This document shows, one piece after another, positions 1 to 8,812 of a DNA stretch of 25,653 bases. The notes under the pieces were generated by a model. It did no database searches, had not been told where the DNA came from, and worked only from the letters and a program-made list of their open reading frames with translations. The stretch covers positions 1 to 25,653 of the forward strand of contig NW_019174130.1 in the NCBI RefSeq assembly GCF_001642475.1, written 5' to 3'. This stretch comes from Fonsecaea monophora (taxonomy: Eukaryota; Ascomycota; Eurotiomycetes; Chaetothyriales; Herpotrichiellaceae). How positions within the stretch are numbered: position 1 is the first letter of the stretch; each line of letters starts with the position of its first letter. The translations under genes were made by a program, and so were the position numbers.

Positions 1-1144
1 TCGGAATTTCCAACAGCGTTCGACAAGGCCCGGGCTTATCGCTTTAACTAAAGGTAGGTGTCTTTTTTTCAGTCCTGCCACCGTGATCGCGTCCACCATT
101 GCATACTGACATGGGGTTTCGTAGACGGGTGGGATCCCGACAATGACAAAACTCTTCATGGCAACCGGCCAAAACAATCCCAAGAATGCCACGAAGCGCG
201 CGGTCGACACCAACATTCTCCTTTTGGAAACTCAAACCAATCCAGTGACGTCGGATCGCCATTTCCAAGCGATTGCCCGAATAAACTATCTTCACGCCCG
301 CTACCGTGCTACGGGGAAGATACTCGACGAAGACATGCTACATACCCTAGGTGATGGGCTCGCCGAGATCGTCCGGTGGGTCAACGACTATGAATGGCGA
401 AGACTGAATGACGTGGAAGTTTGTGCCCTGGGTGTCTGGCATAAGGCGCTCGGGAAGGCGATGGAAATCCCGTACACGATGCTGCCTTCGTGCGAGGAAG
501 GATGGGAGAATGGTCTGCATTTCGCGCGAGAAACGATAGCTTGGACTCTCGCCTATGAGGCAAAGGTCGCAATCAACACTCCCAACAACTCGGCGTTTGT
601 GAACAACTATTTTGAGACCAAGGCCGGCAAGCTTCCCTCGGTCGTGAAACCATTGATCAAGCAGATGCTTGCGGTAGACATTGACCCGACAATGCGACGA
701 AGCATGGGGTAAGTGGCCTCATTCTACTTTTTTCTTGAATTCTGATCTGGTGGTGCTCATCAAAGTCAAAGATTGCCGGAGCCGAATCTTCTCATTGCGT
801 CTTACATGCGGTCTTTCAGCACGCTTCGCCGCTTTTTCCTGAGATATCTCAGCCTACCAAGGGCTCCGTCAAAAGTGCACAGACGTCTCGCCGAGAAACC
901 CCACCCTGGTACCAAGTTGTACAATTTCAGGCACCGATATTTGGAGCCATGGTATCTCAGAGCTTCCCACCCGCGCCAAACGGACCCGAAGAAATTCCGC
1001 GCTGAAGGATACGACATTGGCAACGTTGGTCCAGTGGCTCAAGAAGGCAAAGGCATGAAGGAAATGGACATCACAATAGACCTCCTACGCCAATCTGATA
1101 GAGGAGCGTGCCCATTTTCAAGAGGAGCTGGTGGCAAGAGCTAG
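1..1144 (+). CDS. mpaB-like (DUF2236) ER-bound oxygenase, 5'-partial, spliced
   Basis: The product resembles the fungal mpaB/latex-clearing-protein oxygenase family (DUF2236), haem-type oxygenases; MpaB itself cleaves a prenyl chain oxidatively in mycophenolic acid synthesis. Counting from the ATG at 143, family-like blocks are NYLHARY (48-54), YEWRRL (83-88) and a C-terminal GYDIGNVGP...GKG...ACPF pattern. One intron is clear: 709-771 (donor GTAAGT, acceptor AAAG) joins exon 143-708 to 772-1144 in frame, giving 312 residues from ATG 143. That is short for the family, as I recall it. Homology continues upstream of the ATG: TGGIPT (125-142) directly follows a TAG acceptor ending at 124, and EFPTAFDKARAYRFN at 4-48 looks like the preceding exon. 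However, a TAA at 49-51 and no good phase-0 donor interrupt that join. The gene therefore starts left of the window and may be damaged, or starts at 143 as a short form. Substrate unknown. Confidence 0.72.
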
Positions 1145-1738
1145 AGGAAACGATGGGACGATAGTTGTACGCGGGGACAGTAGAGCCTTACTTCGAGCGA
1201 GTCCTCTTCAAAGATGAGCACATATATTCTCGACGAAAGAAAACTGACGTGCCTTCCCCTCCGTTAAAAATTTCATTCATTCTATTCTGGGTAAGTTAGG
1301 GAGAACTATTGAGATACAAGTAGTCCGATCTTCTTCCATGTGTGACTCTTCTAACTAAGGTAATTCAAAATGCAATGCCGTGGAGTCTTGTCGTCGACGG
1401 CTCGGACTTTGTAGACAAGGGAGGAAATTTGGCATATTCAACATCGCCAAGGCAAGAGGTAGCTACAACCGGCTCGGCTTCGTACGGGACATGGGAGCTT
1501 CCATGTCCTTGGTGAGCGAGGAGGAGATCCTGGCGCCCAACCGCTCGTTGACCTAGGTTGATCCAGCTGCGATATTATAATCAAACCACCGAGCCGAATT
1601 TCTCGGCGTTCTGAATTGTTACCATCGAAGCAACTCACACCAGCCCCTTTGAGCCTGAAATTTCTGTTATTAAATATGTTTGTGTAGGGATATCTTCTAT
1701 CTGTGACCGTCAGCAGAATATCGATGTACATAGTCCTG
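1145..1738. other. Intergenic spacer, no gene seen
   Basis: This stretch lies between the oxygenase stop and the stop of the thioesterase on the opposite strand, so it holds the two convergent 3' ends. An open frame on the minus strand (1438-1731) has no recognisable domain, and I see no RNA gene or repeat. Confidence 0.5.
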
Positions 1739-2275
1739 CTATAATTTCGCCTTGGCAGAAACCATCATCACTTCGGCAGTTGCATATATCTCGCCAGTAC
1801 CGCCTTCGACCTGAGCGTGGGCCCAAGTTTTTCTACCCTCGACCTTGGTGACCCAAGAACGGGTCATGATAGTCATCGGAGGTCGTAAAGCTTTTTTGTA
1901 GGTTACATTCAGAACAACCGTGTATGATGGGATCGTGTTGGGCAGCTCAGTTCGCACGAGAGCCCCTACCGCACTGTCTAGTATTGTGGCGGTGGCTCCT
2001 CCGTGAAAGATATTGGGGTGCTGGTTCAAACCGGTACCCACAGTGAAGAATCCACGCATTTCACCCGTCTGGCCTTTCTCCTCACACGGTGGTCGGTACA
2101 GCATAAGCATGTACGGTATCGTATTGTCCGTGTGCCATGTCTCGCCAAAAAGAGTGTGCGCGTTGTCCGGTCGGGCAGATCGTTCTTGGTGGAGAGGCTG
2201 AAAAGCTTTATCGGACAGGTGCACTCGACACCACGGTATTGAGAGAAAATGATTGAATGCCAAGTCGGTGGTCAT
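1739..2275 (-). CDS. PaaI/THEM4-like hotdog-fold thioesterase, AKL C-terminus
   Basis: A single-exon frame of 178 residues. The centre carries the hotdog thioesterase signature NIFHGGATATILD (residues 88-100): HGG at 91-93 begins the long helix and Asp100 sits where the family places its acidic catalytic residue. It is followed by the repeated strands expected of the fold (SYTVVLNVTYKKAL, then WVTKVEGRKTWAHAQV). The family hydrolyses acyl-CoA thioesters and usually acts as dimers or tetramers. The last three residues are Ala-Lys-Leu, a known variant of the peroxisomal PTS1 signal, so peroxisomal location is an inference. The frame begins with an ATG after an in-frame open N-terminus typical of fungal members, and length is near the family norm. 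It converges with the oxygenase upstream of it in the window. Acyl substrate cannot be read from the sequence. Confidence 0.82.
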   Translation of the reverse strand: MTTDLAFNHFLSIPWCRVHLSDKAFQPLHQERSARPDNAHTLFGETWHTDNTIPYMLMLYRPPCEEKGQTGEMRGFFTVGTGLNQHPNIFHGGATATILDSAVGALVRTELPNTIPSYTVVLNVTYKKALRPPMTIMTRSWVTKVEGRKTWAHAQVEGGTGEIYATAEVMMVSAKAKL

Positions 2276-2947
2276 ACTGGATGAAGGAAATATGAAATAT
2301 GCTGCTGGTCCCCCGAATAGTACTATTGAAGAAGGACGAGCTTGAATGGATTCGAATTCAACATTGAGTCGGGAAATGATTCTATCCCCCCTCGAGGGGC
2401 TCTTTTTGAACTCGGATTACTTGCGAGATATACCACAAATTGCTTAGCTTTCAAACCTCGGTTCATCCCTGTCAATTTCAAGGAGTTTCTAGGATCAGCT
2501 ACGAGCACGATCATCTCGGTACTACCACATTCTCCGCAGATCTGGGAACACGCCGTTTTGGGTACTAGTCCAAGTGTTCAACGGCCTCTCGGAGGCATCA
2601 CAACTCCAGAAAACTCCGTCGGAGGTGGTCTTTGCAAAGACCGTTGTGAAACCAACTCTGTAAAGACTGAGTACGATGGCCTAGCTTCGGTCACTTCAAT
2701 ACATGGTTTTTTTAACCGTGTCAAGCCGGAGTTCCTGCTCAAGTGATTTGGCCTTTGAATTCAACCTCTTTAGCAGACAGAATACAGAATCAGCCATGGA
2801 TTTGGTTTGGGTAAGGAAGCAGCGAGGTATATGGAGGCGTGAACTAAAAGTGGTATAGTAGCGAGCAAGAATCCAACGGTATAAAAAGGTTTTAGCAGTT
2901 TACCCTATTTGGAGGCTATGGGCATAATACGTTCCTCCCGTACCTAG

Positions 2948-2970
2948 CCGGGCATCTATCACGTGCCCGG
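2948..2970. repeat. Short inverted repeat (7-bp arms, 9-nt loop)
   Basis: CCGGGCA (2948-2954) and TGCCCGG (2964-2970) are perfect complements around a 9-nt spacer. The right arm overlaps a CACGTG E-box core (2961-2966 region reads CACGTGCCC). It could be a DNA-binding site or a fold; no neighbouring gene start makes its role clear. Confidence 0.35.
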
Positions 2971-3297
2971 GTAAAGTGGCCTCGCTCCCTTTCCTAAACG
3001 AAAATAATAAGGGACAAAGTACAGTTCGGAGTATATATAATGGATCTAGATATACCAGGAACATATACTATTTTACCTTTATTGCGACTACCAACGGAGT
3101 CTCCACACCTTGTATATATATGTGAACTGATCAGATGCGTCGGATAGAGACTTATTCAATGAGGACATTACAGCCATTCCGACGTAAAGGCTGTGTAGTA
3201 GTCATAAGTGGGTGAGTAGAAGAAACGGGACAATACTCTATATGTGTGGCCGACAGTGCCAGCCAATGTCCAAGGCTCTAGATTGGAACAGATATGA

Positions 3298-3305
3298 TCA
3301 CGTGA
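3298..3305. promoter_or_regulatory. TCACGTGA palindromic E-box
   Basis: An 8-bp perfect palindrome containing CACGTG, the core bound by fungal bHLH factors of the Cbf1/Pho4/SREBP type. It lies about 1 kb upstream of the thioesterase start and downstream of the NTF2-like gene, so its target is uncertain and chance occurrence is possible. Confidence 0.25.
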
Positions 3306-3885
3306 CCGGTATCGGAAAAGCCAGCTGTGCAGATTACCACTTTGGGCGAAAATCGTGACTTGTTTAAGGGTTCTCAGCGGCACAAACAGAGTCCAGCCGA
3401 TAGTAGATGCTCGGTATGCCACCAAACTCGAATTGGACACACAGTGACGCTCTTGCAAGACCTTCTTTGTGTTGGTGAAAAATCCAAGAAGCAGGTACGG
3501 TGATGATCATAATTTGATGTAAAGTGCACTTGAAACGGACAACGCCTGCATTCCGCATTGAGGCGGTATACTAGTACTACTACTAGGAGCCAACCCTTCA
3601 CCACTGAAGTAGTACCTTCAAGGGTCATCATGCGAGTTCAGATCGACTGGCGCTCAGGCATATCGCCAATTTGGCAAATCTCATTTGTAGATGCTAGTAG
3701 CCTCAGACGATGAGGGAGCCCAAATTCGAGCAAGTACTACCCTAAAGCGCCGTTCTCCAGAACTAGCAACCAGCATCCTGCTGGGGGTATCATGATAAGG
3801 TAGAGTCTCTATACTCTCCCTCTCTATTTGAATTTGACTTTCCATCCTTCGAATACTAGTGTTTAAAAAAGCTCCTCTGACCCGT

Positions 3886-4718
3886 TCAATCGGCTCCAAG
3901 ATGTGGGTGTGCTTTCTCGTCGTCATCAAAAACCTCAATGGTCTGGCGGTAGAGCTTCTGCGGCACCCAGAGCAAGAAATCGTAGGACTTTGCACCAATC
4001 ACACAGAGCACTGTTGCGCAGAATTGCCAGGTAATAACCAAAAACACCCCGATCCCCCAGGGCACAAGGAATTTGATGAATTCTGTAGTCTGATACAAGT
4101 CGTTCTGCGACTGAATGTAGTACTTGACTTCGTCGTTGTCGACGTCGGCCTCTTTGCGAAATTTGACACTGGCAGAGCCTGGCGCGTCTCTCTCATTGTC
4201 AAGTTCGGTCATGGTGATGGCCTCTTTAGGTTCAGGCGGTACTGGACTAGGATCGGTGGTCAACTGGAGGACAGTGACGAGTTTGACGGGAGCATTGTAG
4301 AAAGGGACCACCCAGAGCTTAAAGTTCTGATGAATAGAGACATATAGACGCAGGTGTCTTTCGTCGTATGCTGGTCCTCATTAGTACAGCTCTAAAAAGA
4401 TGTTGCTATGTTGTAGGCGTCACGTACCAACTCCGTCAACGGCAACATCAATGTGGGGACTGAGGATTTTGTACCAGCGGTAAATCATTATTATGAGCCA
4501 TATTGACCCAGGAAAACTCCCCGTTCGACAAAAAGGATGTGTGAATGATGCGGTCGGTGTGAAGTAGATCTCAATTGCTGCCCTTTGAATAGCCGGTGGA
4601 GCTGTACAGAGTGTCTCGATGATACGAGGGATATCTGCCACTATATTCACGAACGTTTAGTTAGCTTTTCGAGGCATTGTTTAATGGTTGTTCCGACTGC
4701 CATACCCGGATCGTCCAT
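3886..4718 (-). CDS. SigF-like NTF2-domain membrane protein, three exons
   Basis: Reconstructed as complement(3886-4370, 4428-4640, 4706-4718), 236 residues. The first coding exon is only 13 nt (MDDP plus one base). Both introns have good signals: 4641-4705 (GTATGG donor, TAG acceptor) and 4371-4427 (GTACGT donor, TACTAAT branch, CAG acceptor), and both phases match. The protein resembles fungal proteins described as SigF-like NTF2-like: an N-terminal cone-shaped fold (about 1-115, with EIYFTPTASFTHPFCR at 28-43 and FKLWVVPFYNAPV at 92-104), a variable acidic insert (115-155), KYYIQSQNDLYQ (159-170), then a hydrophobic segment near 172-202 likely to span a membrane once. It probably carries a ligand-binding or scaffold domain on a membrane; no catalytic residues are evident. 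The tail ending DDDEKAHPHLGAD is hydrophilic. It lies downstream of, and on the same strand as, the flavin monooxygenase. Confidence 0.8.
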
Positions 4719-5224
4719 GATAGCGGGCGTTGAACTGTAGTGGAATGGAAGAGCTCTCGCTATTGTTGACAAGGACTTATTTTAGGTCGGGTTGGGAAAA
4801 TGATTTGATAAACTTGAAGTCACTACATAGGGTTTGACGTGTTAATATCACGAAATAATGCATTACTAGTACGAGAAGTACTTAATTATCCAGGAAGGAA
4901 CGTGGATGGTTCGGCAGGAAATTCTGGAAACTCCTGACGTCATTCTATCATAAAGAACCACCTTTACTCCCAGAAGGCCTCCATTTGGTGTCCCACCAGG
5001 GTTCCCCTGCTCATCCGAGTTTTCAGACTGCAAGGTTACACTAGGATTATTAGGACTAAGTACTAGGTATTTATCAACAGATGGGAATACTCAAGCATGG
5101 CAACGTCAACGTCAAGTGTCTCAAGAACTAGGAGTTGTAGCAAGGATAAACCGTCCACCTTGAAGTCTTTTACTACGACGCGCGCATTGGTTTATGTTGT
5201 AGAACCCAAAGATAAAGTCTAGCA
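4719..5224. other. Spacer between the monooxygenase and the NTF2-like gene
   Basis: About 500 bp that must hold the 3' end of the monooxygenase transcript and the promoter of the NTF2-like gene. It is AT-rich with scattered CTAGTA/TACTAG-type hexamers (near 4864, 5061 and 5222). No gene, RNA or clear repeat is visible. Confidence 0.45.
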
Positions 5225-6786
5225 CTAGTACTGATAGTGGCCATCTTTGCCAAATCCCAACCCATTCCTCAGTTTGTCTTCTTGCTGCACAATACTGGCA
5301 GGCAAGTTCTTCCCAATCCCGAAGAACACGAAAAGCGCCCACTTCCATCGAAAGGGGTTGATCAGCGTGATGAAGCAGAACCAGTAGAGCAGCTCAGAGT
5401 AAGTGAAGAAGTCGAATGCTTTGGTTGGAGCTAGCGACTTGATCGTACTGGTAAAGTCCACCCATCGCTTCATCCACCAAGTCCGGGGAGTTGTCAGAGG
5501 GTCGACTAGAAACATCAGCAGCATTCGTGTGTAGATTCCAATATGATAATTGCCGACAGTTCTGGGAGGACGAGTTAGCTTCTTTGCCACCATGACAGAT
5601 CAGACCTCACTTACCCGATGGCCGAAACATAGGTCGAATTAATCGCACAAATTGAAGGAGCCGTCGGAGGAAAGCATTGTATGAACCATCGTGGAGGTTG
5701 GTAGCCATCGGCAAAGACATCGTCAGGCAAAAAGTCAAGACTTGGACGCTTGTAGCCGGTCGCCATGATGATCATATCTCCCTCAACCAGTTTATGTCGC
5801 CCGGGTCCTCCTTTGGGAACACCCTTTGCCCTTTGGTTGAAAAAGATACCATTTTCGCGGACCTCCTCAATATCCCCTCGTAGCCAAGCTGCTTTGCCGG
5901 CACGAATCTGCTTGAAGATCTCCGAATTTACCATGGGGGTCTCGGTGAAAAGACCTTGATCTGCTGGTGCTATATCTCTGAGGTCGCGGTAGAAAAAGAT
6001 GCGCAGCAGATTCTCGGGAATCCACGAGAACAGTGTCTCCTGACCGAATATGTTGAAGGCAAGGAGTGCATCCACCAGGGCATTCCTCGGAATGATCCAC
6101 TTGTCAGATCTTGCCAGCACTTTGATTTCCGCAGCTCCTGTGTTGACAGCCCACTCCAACGCTTCGACAGCACTCGCGCCGCCTCCAACGATGAGGATAC
6201 TCTTTCCTTGTGCCTCTTTGCCGTCGAGGGCCGAGGAGTGAATAATGTCTCCTTTGAAGGTCTCTTGGCCAGGCAGGTGAGCCATTTTTGGAGCACCGCA
6301 TGTTCCAACTGCCGGTATGATTCCATCGAAACGTCCATTCGCAGGATTGTTGACGATCCAGCGGCCTCCCTTGTCTTTGTAAATTTTCTCGACCTTTGTA
6401 TTGAAGATCGTCCTTTGGTTGAGTTCATATCTGTACCACAACTGCCGGACTTGATCGACGATTTGGTGTTGCTGAGGATATCCTCCCGTCCATTGAACGG
6501 AAGGATGAAATCGATACATGACACTGTGGATTTGGAGACCAGAAGTCGTGTTTACGTGCGTCCATATCCCGCCCACATGCTTTTCGTCTTCGGCTTCAAA
6601 TATAGTTACTTCAAATCCATGGCCAACACAGTGAGCCGCTGCGGAGACGCCGGTAAGACCGGCACCAATAACCGCAATTTTAGGACGGCGGAGGTGTGCA
6701 TTCGGAGGTGGTGGGTGTGGTGAGAATATCTTATCGAGAACCCATTGAAGTATGGCGTAGAGCCAGAATAGAGGACTGAAGGCCAT
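5225..6786 (-). CDS. Membrane-anchored flavin-containing monooxygenase, two exons
   Basis: Complement(5225-5561, 5615-6786), 502 residues; the 53-nt intron has a GTAAGT donor, a GCTAAC branch and a CAG acceptor and restores frame at Gly391. The enzyme belongs to the FMO/Baeyer-Villiger class, which uses FAD, NADPH and O2 to oxygenate small molecules. Motifs: FAD-binding GAGLTG (41-46), FMO fingerprint-like FKGDIIHSSAL (177-187) whose last position is Leu rather than the usual aromatic, NADPH-binding GGGASA (201-206) and ATGY (342-345). Residues 2-21 are hydrophobic and probably anchor the protein in the ER membrane; a second hydrophobic stretch covers about 446-475 in the C-terminal region. 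Start chosen because the ATG precedes the anchor and has A at -3. The NTF2-like membrane gene follows on the same strand. Substrate unknown; the Leu substitution argues against simple transfer of either FMO or BVMO activity. Confidence 0.87.
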
Positions 6787-7346
6787 GGTTAGTGAGAGCC
6801 GCTCCGGACAATGTCTTGTTACGGATCGGGGACGAGGACGGTAAGTAGAAGAGAGGATGGATTTCTCGAGATATAATGAAACCGTTCCCCATGGAAGTGA
6901 GTAAATATTACAGCTGCGGACGTCATTATGCAGGTACCGTTGGTGCCGCTCACAGTTTTGTTGTATTCTTTCCTCAGTTCCGGACTAGACCCACTGTAAT
7001 ATGTCATTGGTGGCTCCTGCGGAAGGCCGAAGCATGTGAAAATCATCCTGCTCAAGGAACAACGACTGAGTGTATCGTGGCTTGGCAATCTACAAGGCTG
7101 AGCTAGATCTGCCGCTGCTGAGCATCTGCAGTCCTGGGTGAACGCCAGCGACGGCATTTTGGTGAAAAGAGATGTGGGTTGGGATGCCAAACGATTGACA
7201 GAGAGAGACCTTGTCAACTCGTGCTTTCCTGTTGGCTTGCGAAGTGGTCATGTACTGTAGCATCAGAAAGTCTTGCTATGACGGAAACGTGCTCTATTTT
7301 GCGGGACTTGTGTGAGAGTTCTTCCAGGAAGTCAATCTATTCACCT
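6787..7346. other. Spacer upstream of the monooxygenase, no gene seen
   Basis: Roughly 560 bp between the monooxygenase start and the small secreted-peptide candidate. It should contain the monooxygenase promoter. Open frames on both strands (6819-7217 minus, 6876-7106 plus) lack domains or biased composition and overlap each other. Confidence 0.4.
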
Positions 7347-7580
7347 TCAGATTACCACCTGGAGAGCGTTGCCGTCGAAAAGAGGAAGAGGCAATGGGCG
7401 GTCGAACAACCCATAGTTGCGGTTGGAGGGCATTAATGGGCCGTTGAAAGTAGTTGGCGTGGGAGAAGAAGCTAAGACAGTGGTCTGTTCGGGTACTGCG
7501 ACCGTAGTGGTGGCGAAACATGCTGTGGTGTACGAAGCAACACCGCCCACCAAGAGCAGACCAAGAATGGGACGCATCAT
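7347..7580 (-). CDS. Candidate small secreted peptide (77 aa)
   Basis: A 77-residue frame starting MMRPILGLLLVGGVASYTT, which has the charged start, hydrophobic core and small residues of a fungal secretion signal; cleavage might fall near residues 20-24. The mature part is Thr/Pro-rich and then contains NGPLMPSNRNYGLFDRPLP. It has one Cys only (residue 21), so it is not a disulfide-rich effector. The ATG has A at -3 (CGAAAATG context). The stop follows a possible GTGGTAATC donor, so the true 3' end could lie in another exon. No family recognised. The call rests only on the signal-like N-terminus; the frame could be chance. Confidence 0.38.
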   Translation of the reverse strand: MMRPILGLLLVGGVASYTTACFATTTVAVPEQTTVLASSPTPTTFNGPLMPSNRNYGLFDRPLPLPLFDGNALQVVI

Positions 7581-8404
7581 TTTCGTGGAAGTGAGATCTC
7601 AAGTGTCTGATACAGGGGGGAAATAGTTGAAGCCGGTGTGAAGGAACGTTAGGAAGGCGTTGCATATCGTTTGTACAAACGCGTCACCTGTTGGCCGAAT
7701 GCCTCGATCCACAGTATGATGCACAGACTTCGGTGTCTGAGGGAGACGCTGTCCTGTGCGGATGTTCTGGTCTCTGTACAGGGTGGTTGGCCAGGACTGT
7801 CGATGGAAGAGTCGAATCGCTTGTCGTTGGTCCTCGTGGACGACGACACCTACATATGTACCTGTCTGAGAAGCCCGTCTCTTTCTTGGGTTGAGGGCCG
7901 CTCTGAGTTGGTAAATATGGCGGCGTCAGCTGTTGAAGGATTCAGGCCGGGATTATCTATACTTGAATATTGGGTCGGGGTGCGTGGAGAGTGGCGGTGC
8001 TGTCGAAAACATCATCATGGATGTAAAGCAGGTTTCTTGTTTGTGGGCAGAACAACCGCTATTCGAGAGAGGACACGGGCCCGATCCAGGTGGTAGGTAC
8101 CTGACAGCTTGGCTGAAGCACAGCCCAGCTTGCGCGTTTCAGGCTCTTGGGTTCACTTTATTTAGTGGGGAAACCCCAATCGGCCATGCCCCATAAGAAA
8201 GGAAGGCTGGCCCTCTCAACTCAAGTTCACACGCCAATTTCACGACCACGACGAGCCTCAACCGCTCCTGACTGTTTTCAAGCCTTTCCAGCTATTCCTA
8301 ACTGCAGCAACTGCTCAAACAACTGAAAGGTACATATCTCGCATCGCCTAACCTTTCGAAATTAACATTGATTTAGTCTCCAACCTTAACCCCGTCACAC
8401 CGCA
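7581..8404. other. Spacer with promoter and 5' leader of the cysteine-rich micro-gene
   Basis: About 820 bp. The right third (after about 8200) is C/A-rich and free of ATG from about 8190 to 8404, as expected of a fungal 5' leader, with a CCAAT box at 8176-8180. Plus-strand frames at 7671-8096 and 7933-8196 have no recognisable features and are not called. Confidence 0.4.
8330..8376 (+). other. Probable 5'UTR intron of the cysteine-rich micro-gene
   Basis: A 47-nt segment with donor GTACAT at 8330, a CTAAC branch candidate at 8348-8352 and acceptor TTTAG ending at 8376, about 25 nt from the branch. Size and spacing fit fungal introns. It sits 28 nt before the ATG at 8405 in a leader without upstream ATGs, which supports the small gene being transcribed on this strand. 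Confidence 0.5.
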
Positions 8405-8533
8405 ATGCCTCCGTCTACTTCCTCCACCTCCAGCATCAAGAAAGGCGTCAAGGGACCTACGAAACCGTGCATCCCCTGCGACTGTGGCGACTTTGAGTGC
8501 TCTTGTTGCATTATTCCATGTACCATTCAATAA
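8405..8533 (+). CDS. Cysteine-rich micro-protein (42 aa), metallothionein-like spacing
   Basis: A 42-residue frame too short for usual gene callers. The first 21 residues are Ser/Thr/Lys-rich without a secretion signal; the second half packs seven cysteines into 18 residues (22, 25, 27, 32, 34, 35, 39) as C-x2-C-x-C-x4-C-x-C-C-x3-C, including PCIPCDCGDFECSCC. Such density of C-x-C and C-x2-C pairs suggests binding of Cu(I), Zn or another soft metal, as in fungal metallothioneins, which also often have seven Cys, but the spacing is not the Neurospora copper-thionein pattern and I recognise no family. The ATG context (ACCGCAATGC) is good, no ATG precedes it for over 200 nt, and a plausible 5'UTR intron lies just upstream. 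The final codons could continue through an unspotted intron (a GTACC donor overlaps codons 39-40). Confidence 0.55.
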   Translation: MPPSTSSTSSIKKGVKGPTKPCIPCDCGDFECSCCIIPCTIQ

Positions 8534-8812
8534 AAACAAGCCGGAAAGAGCACCGAGGAACGGTAGAGAGCGTGTGGACTTTGGGTAGAAAGCATTGGCA
8601 AGCTGGAAAGGAGTGAAGGAGTGAGGGAAATCAGGGTTGCTTGATGGAGAGACTGAGACCGCACGCAAGAAGACAAGGAATCGCTGCTAAATTACACCTT
8701 CATTGAGTTACCTGCCCCGACGGTAACAAATGGAACGAGGACTACAACTTACGAACGAGACGACACAAAGAGCATTTGGATTAGCAATACGTATTTCTTC
8801 ACAAACACCATA
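8534..8812. other. Spacer between micro-gene and PAP2 gene
   Basis: About 280 bp of convergent 3' flanks: the cysteine-rich gene ends from the left and the PAP2 gene ends from the right. A minus-strand frame of 106 codons (8348-8668) spans into the micro-gene but shows no domain. Confidence 0.4.

Larger units (their letters stand above)
2276..3885. other. Long AT-rich intergenic region, no convincing gene
   Basis: About 1.6 kb between the thioesterase start and the stop of the NTF2-like gene. It contains TA-rich runs (near 3033-3065 and 3110-3122), a 7-bp inverted repeat at 2948-2970, a TCACGTGA palindrome at 3298-3305 and a small hairpin-capable CTAGTA/TACTAG pair at 3571-3586. Several frames of 60-134 codons (for example 2342-2746 plus) have no domain, no coherent composition and overlap one another, so I do not call them genes. 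It might hold a decayed repeat, but I see no terminal repeats that prove one. Confidence 0.4.

Noticed and set aside
2342..2746. 134-codon plus-strand frame upstream of the thioesterase
   Set aside because: Mixed composition, no domain or signal, and a competing frame on the other strand; insufficient to call a gene.
5956..6723. 255-codon plus-strand frame opposite the flavin monooxygenase
   Set aside because: It lies wholly inside a gene with complete FAD/NADPH motifs and shows no domain of its own.
8348..8668. 106-codon minus-strand frame over the cysteine-rich micro-gene
   Set aside because: No domain; the plus strand has the better start context, leader and cysteine pattern.
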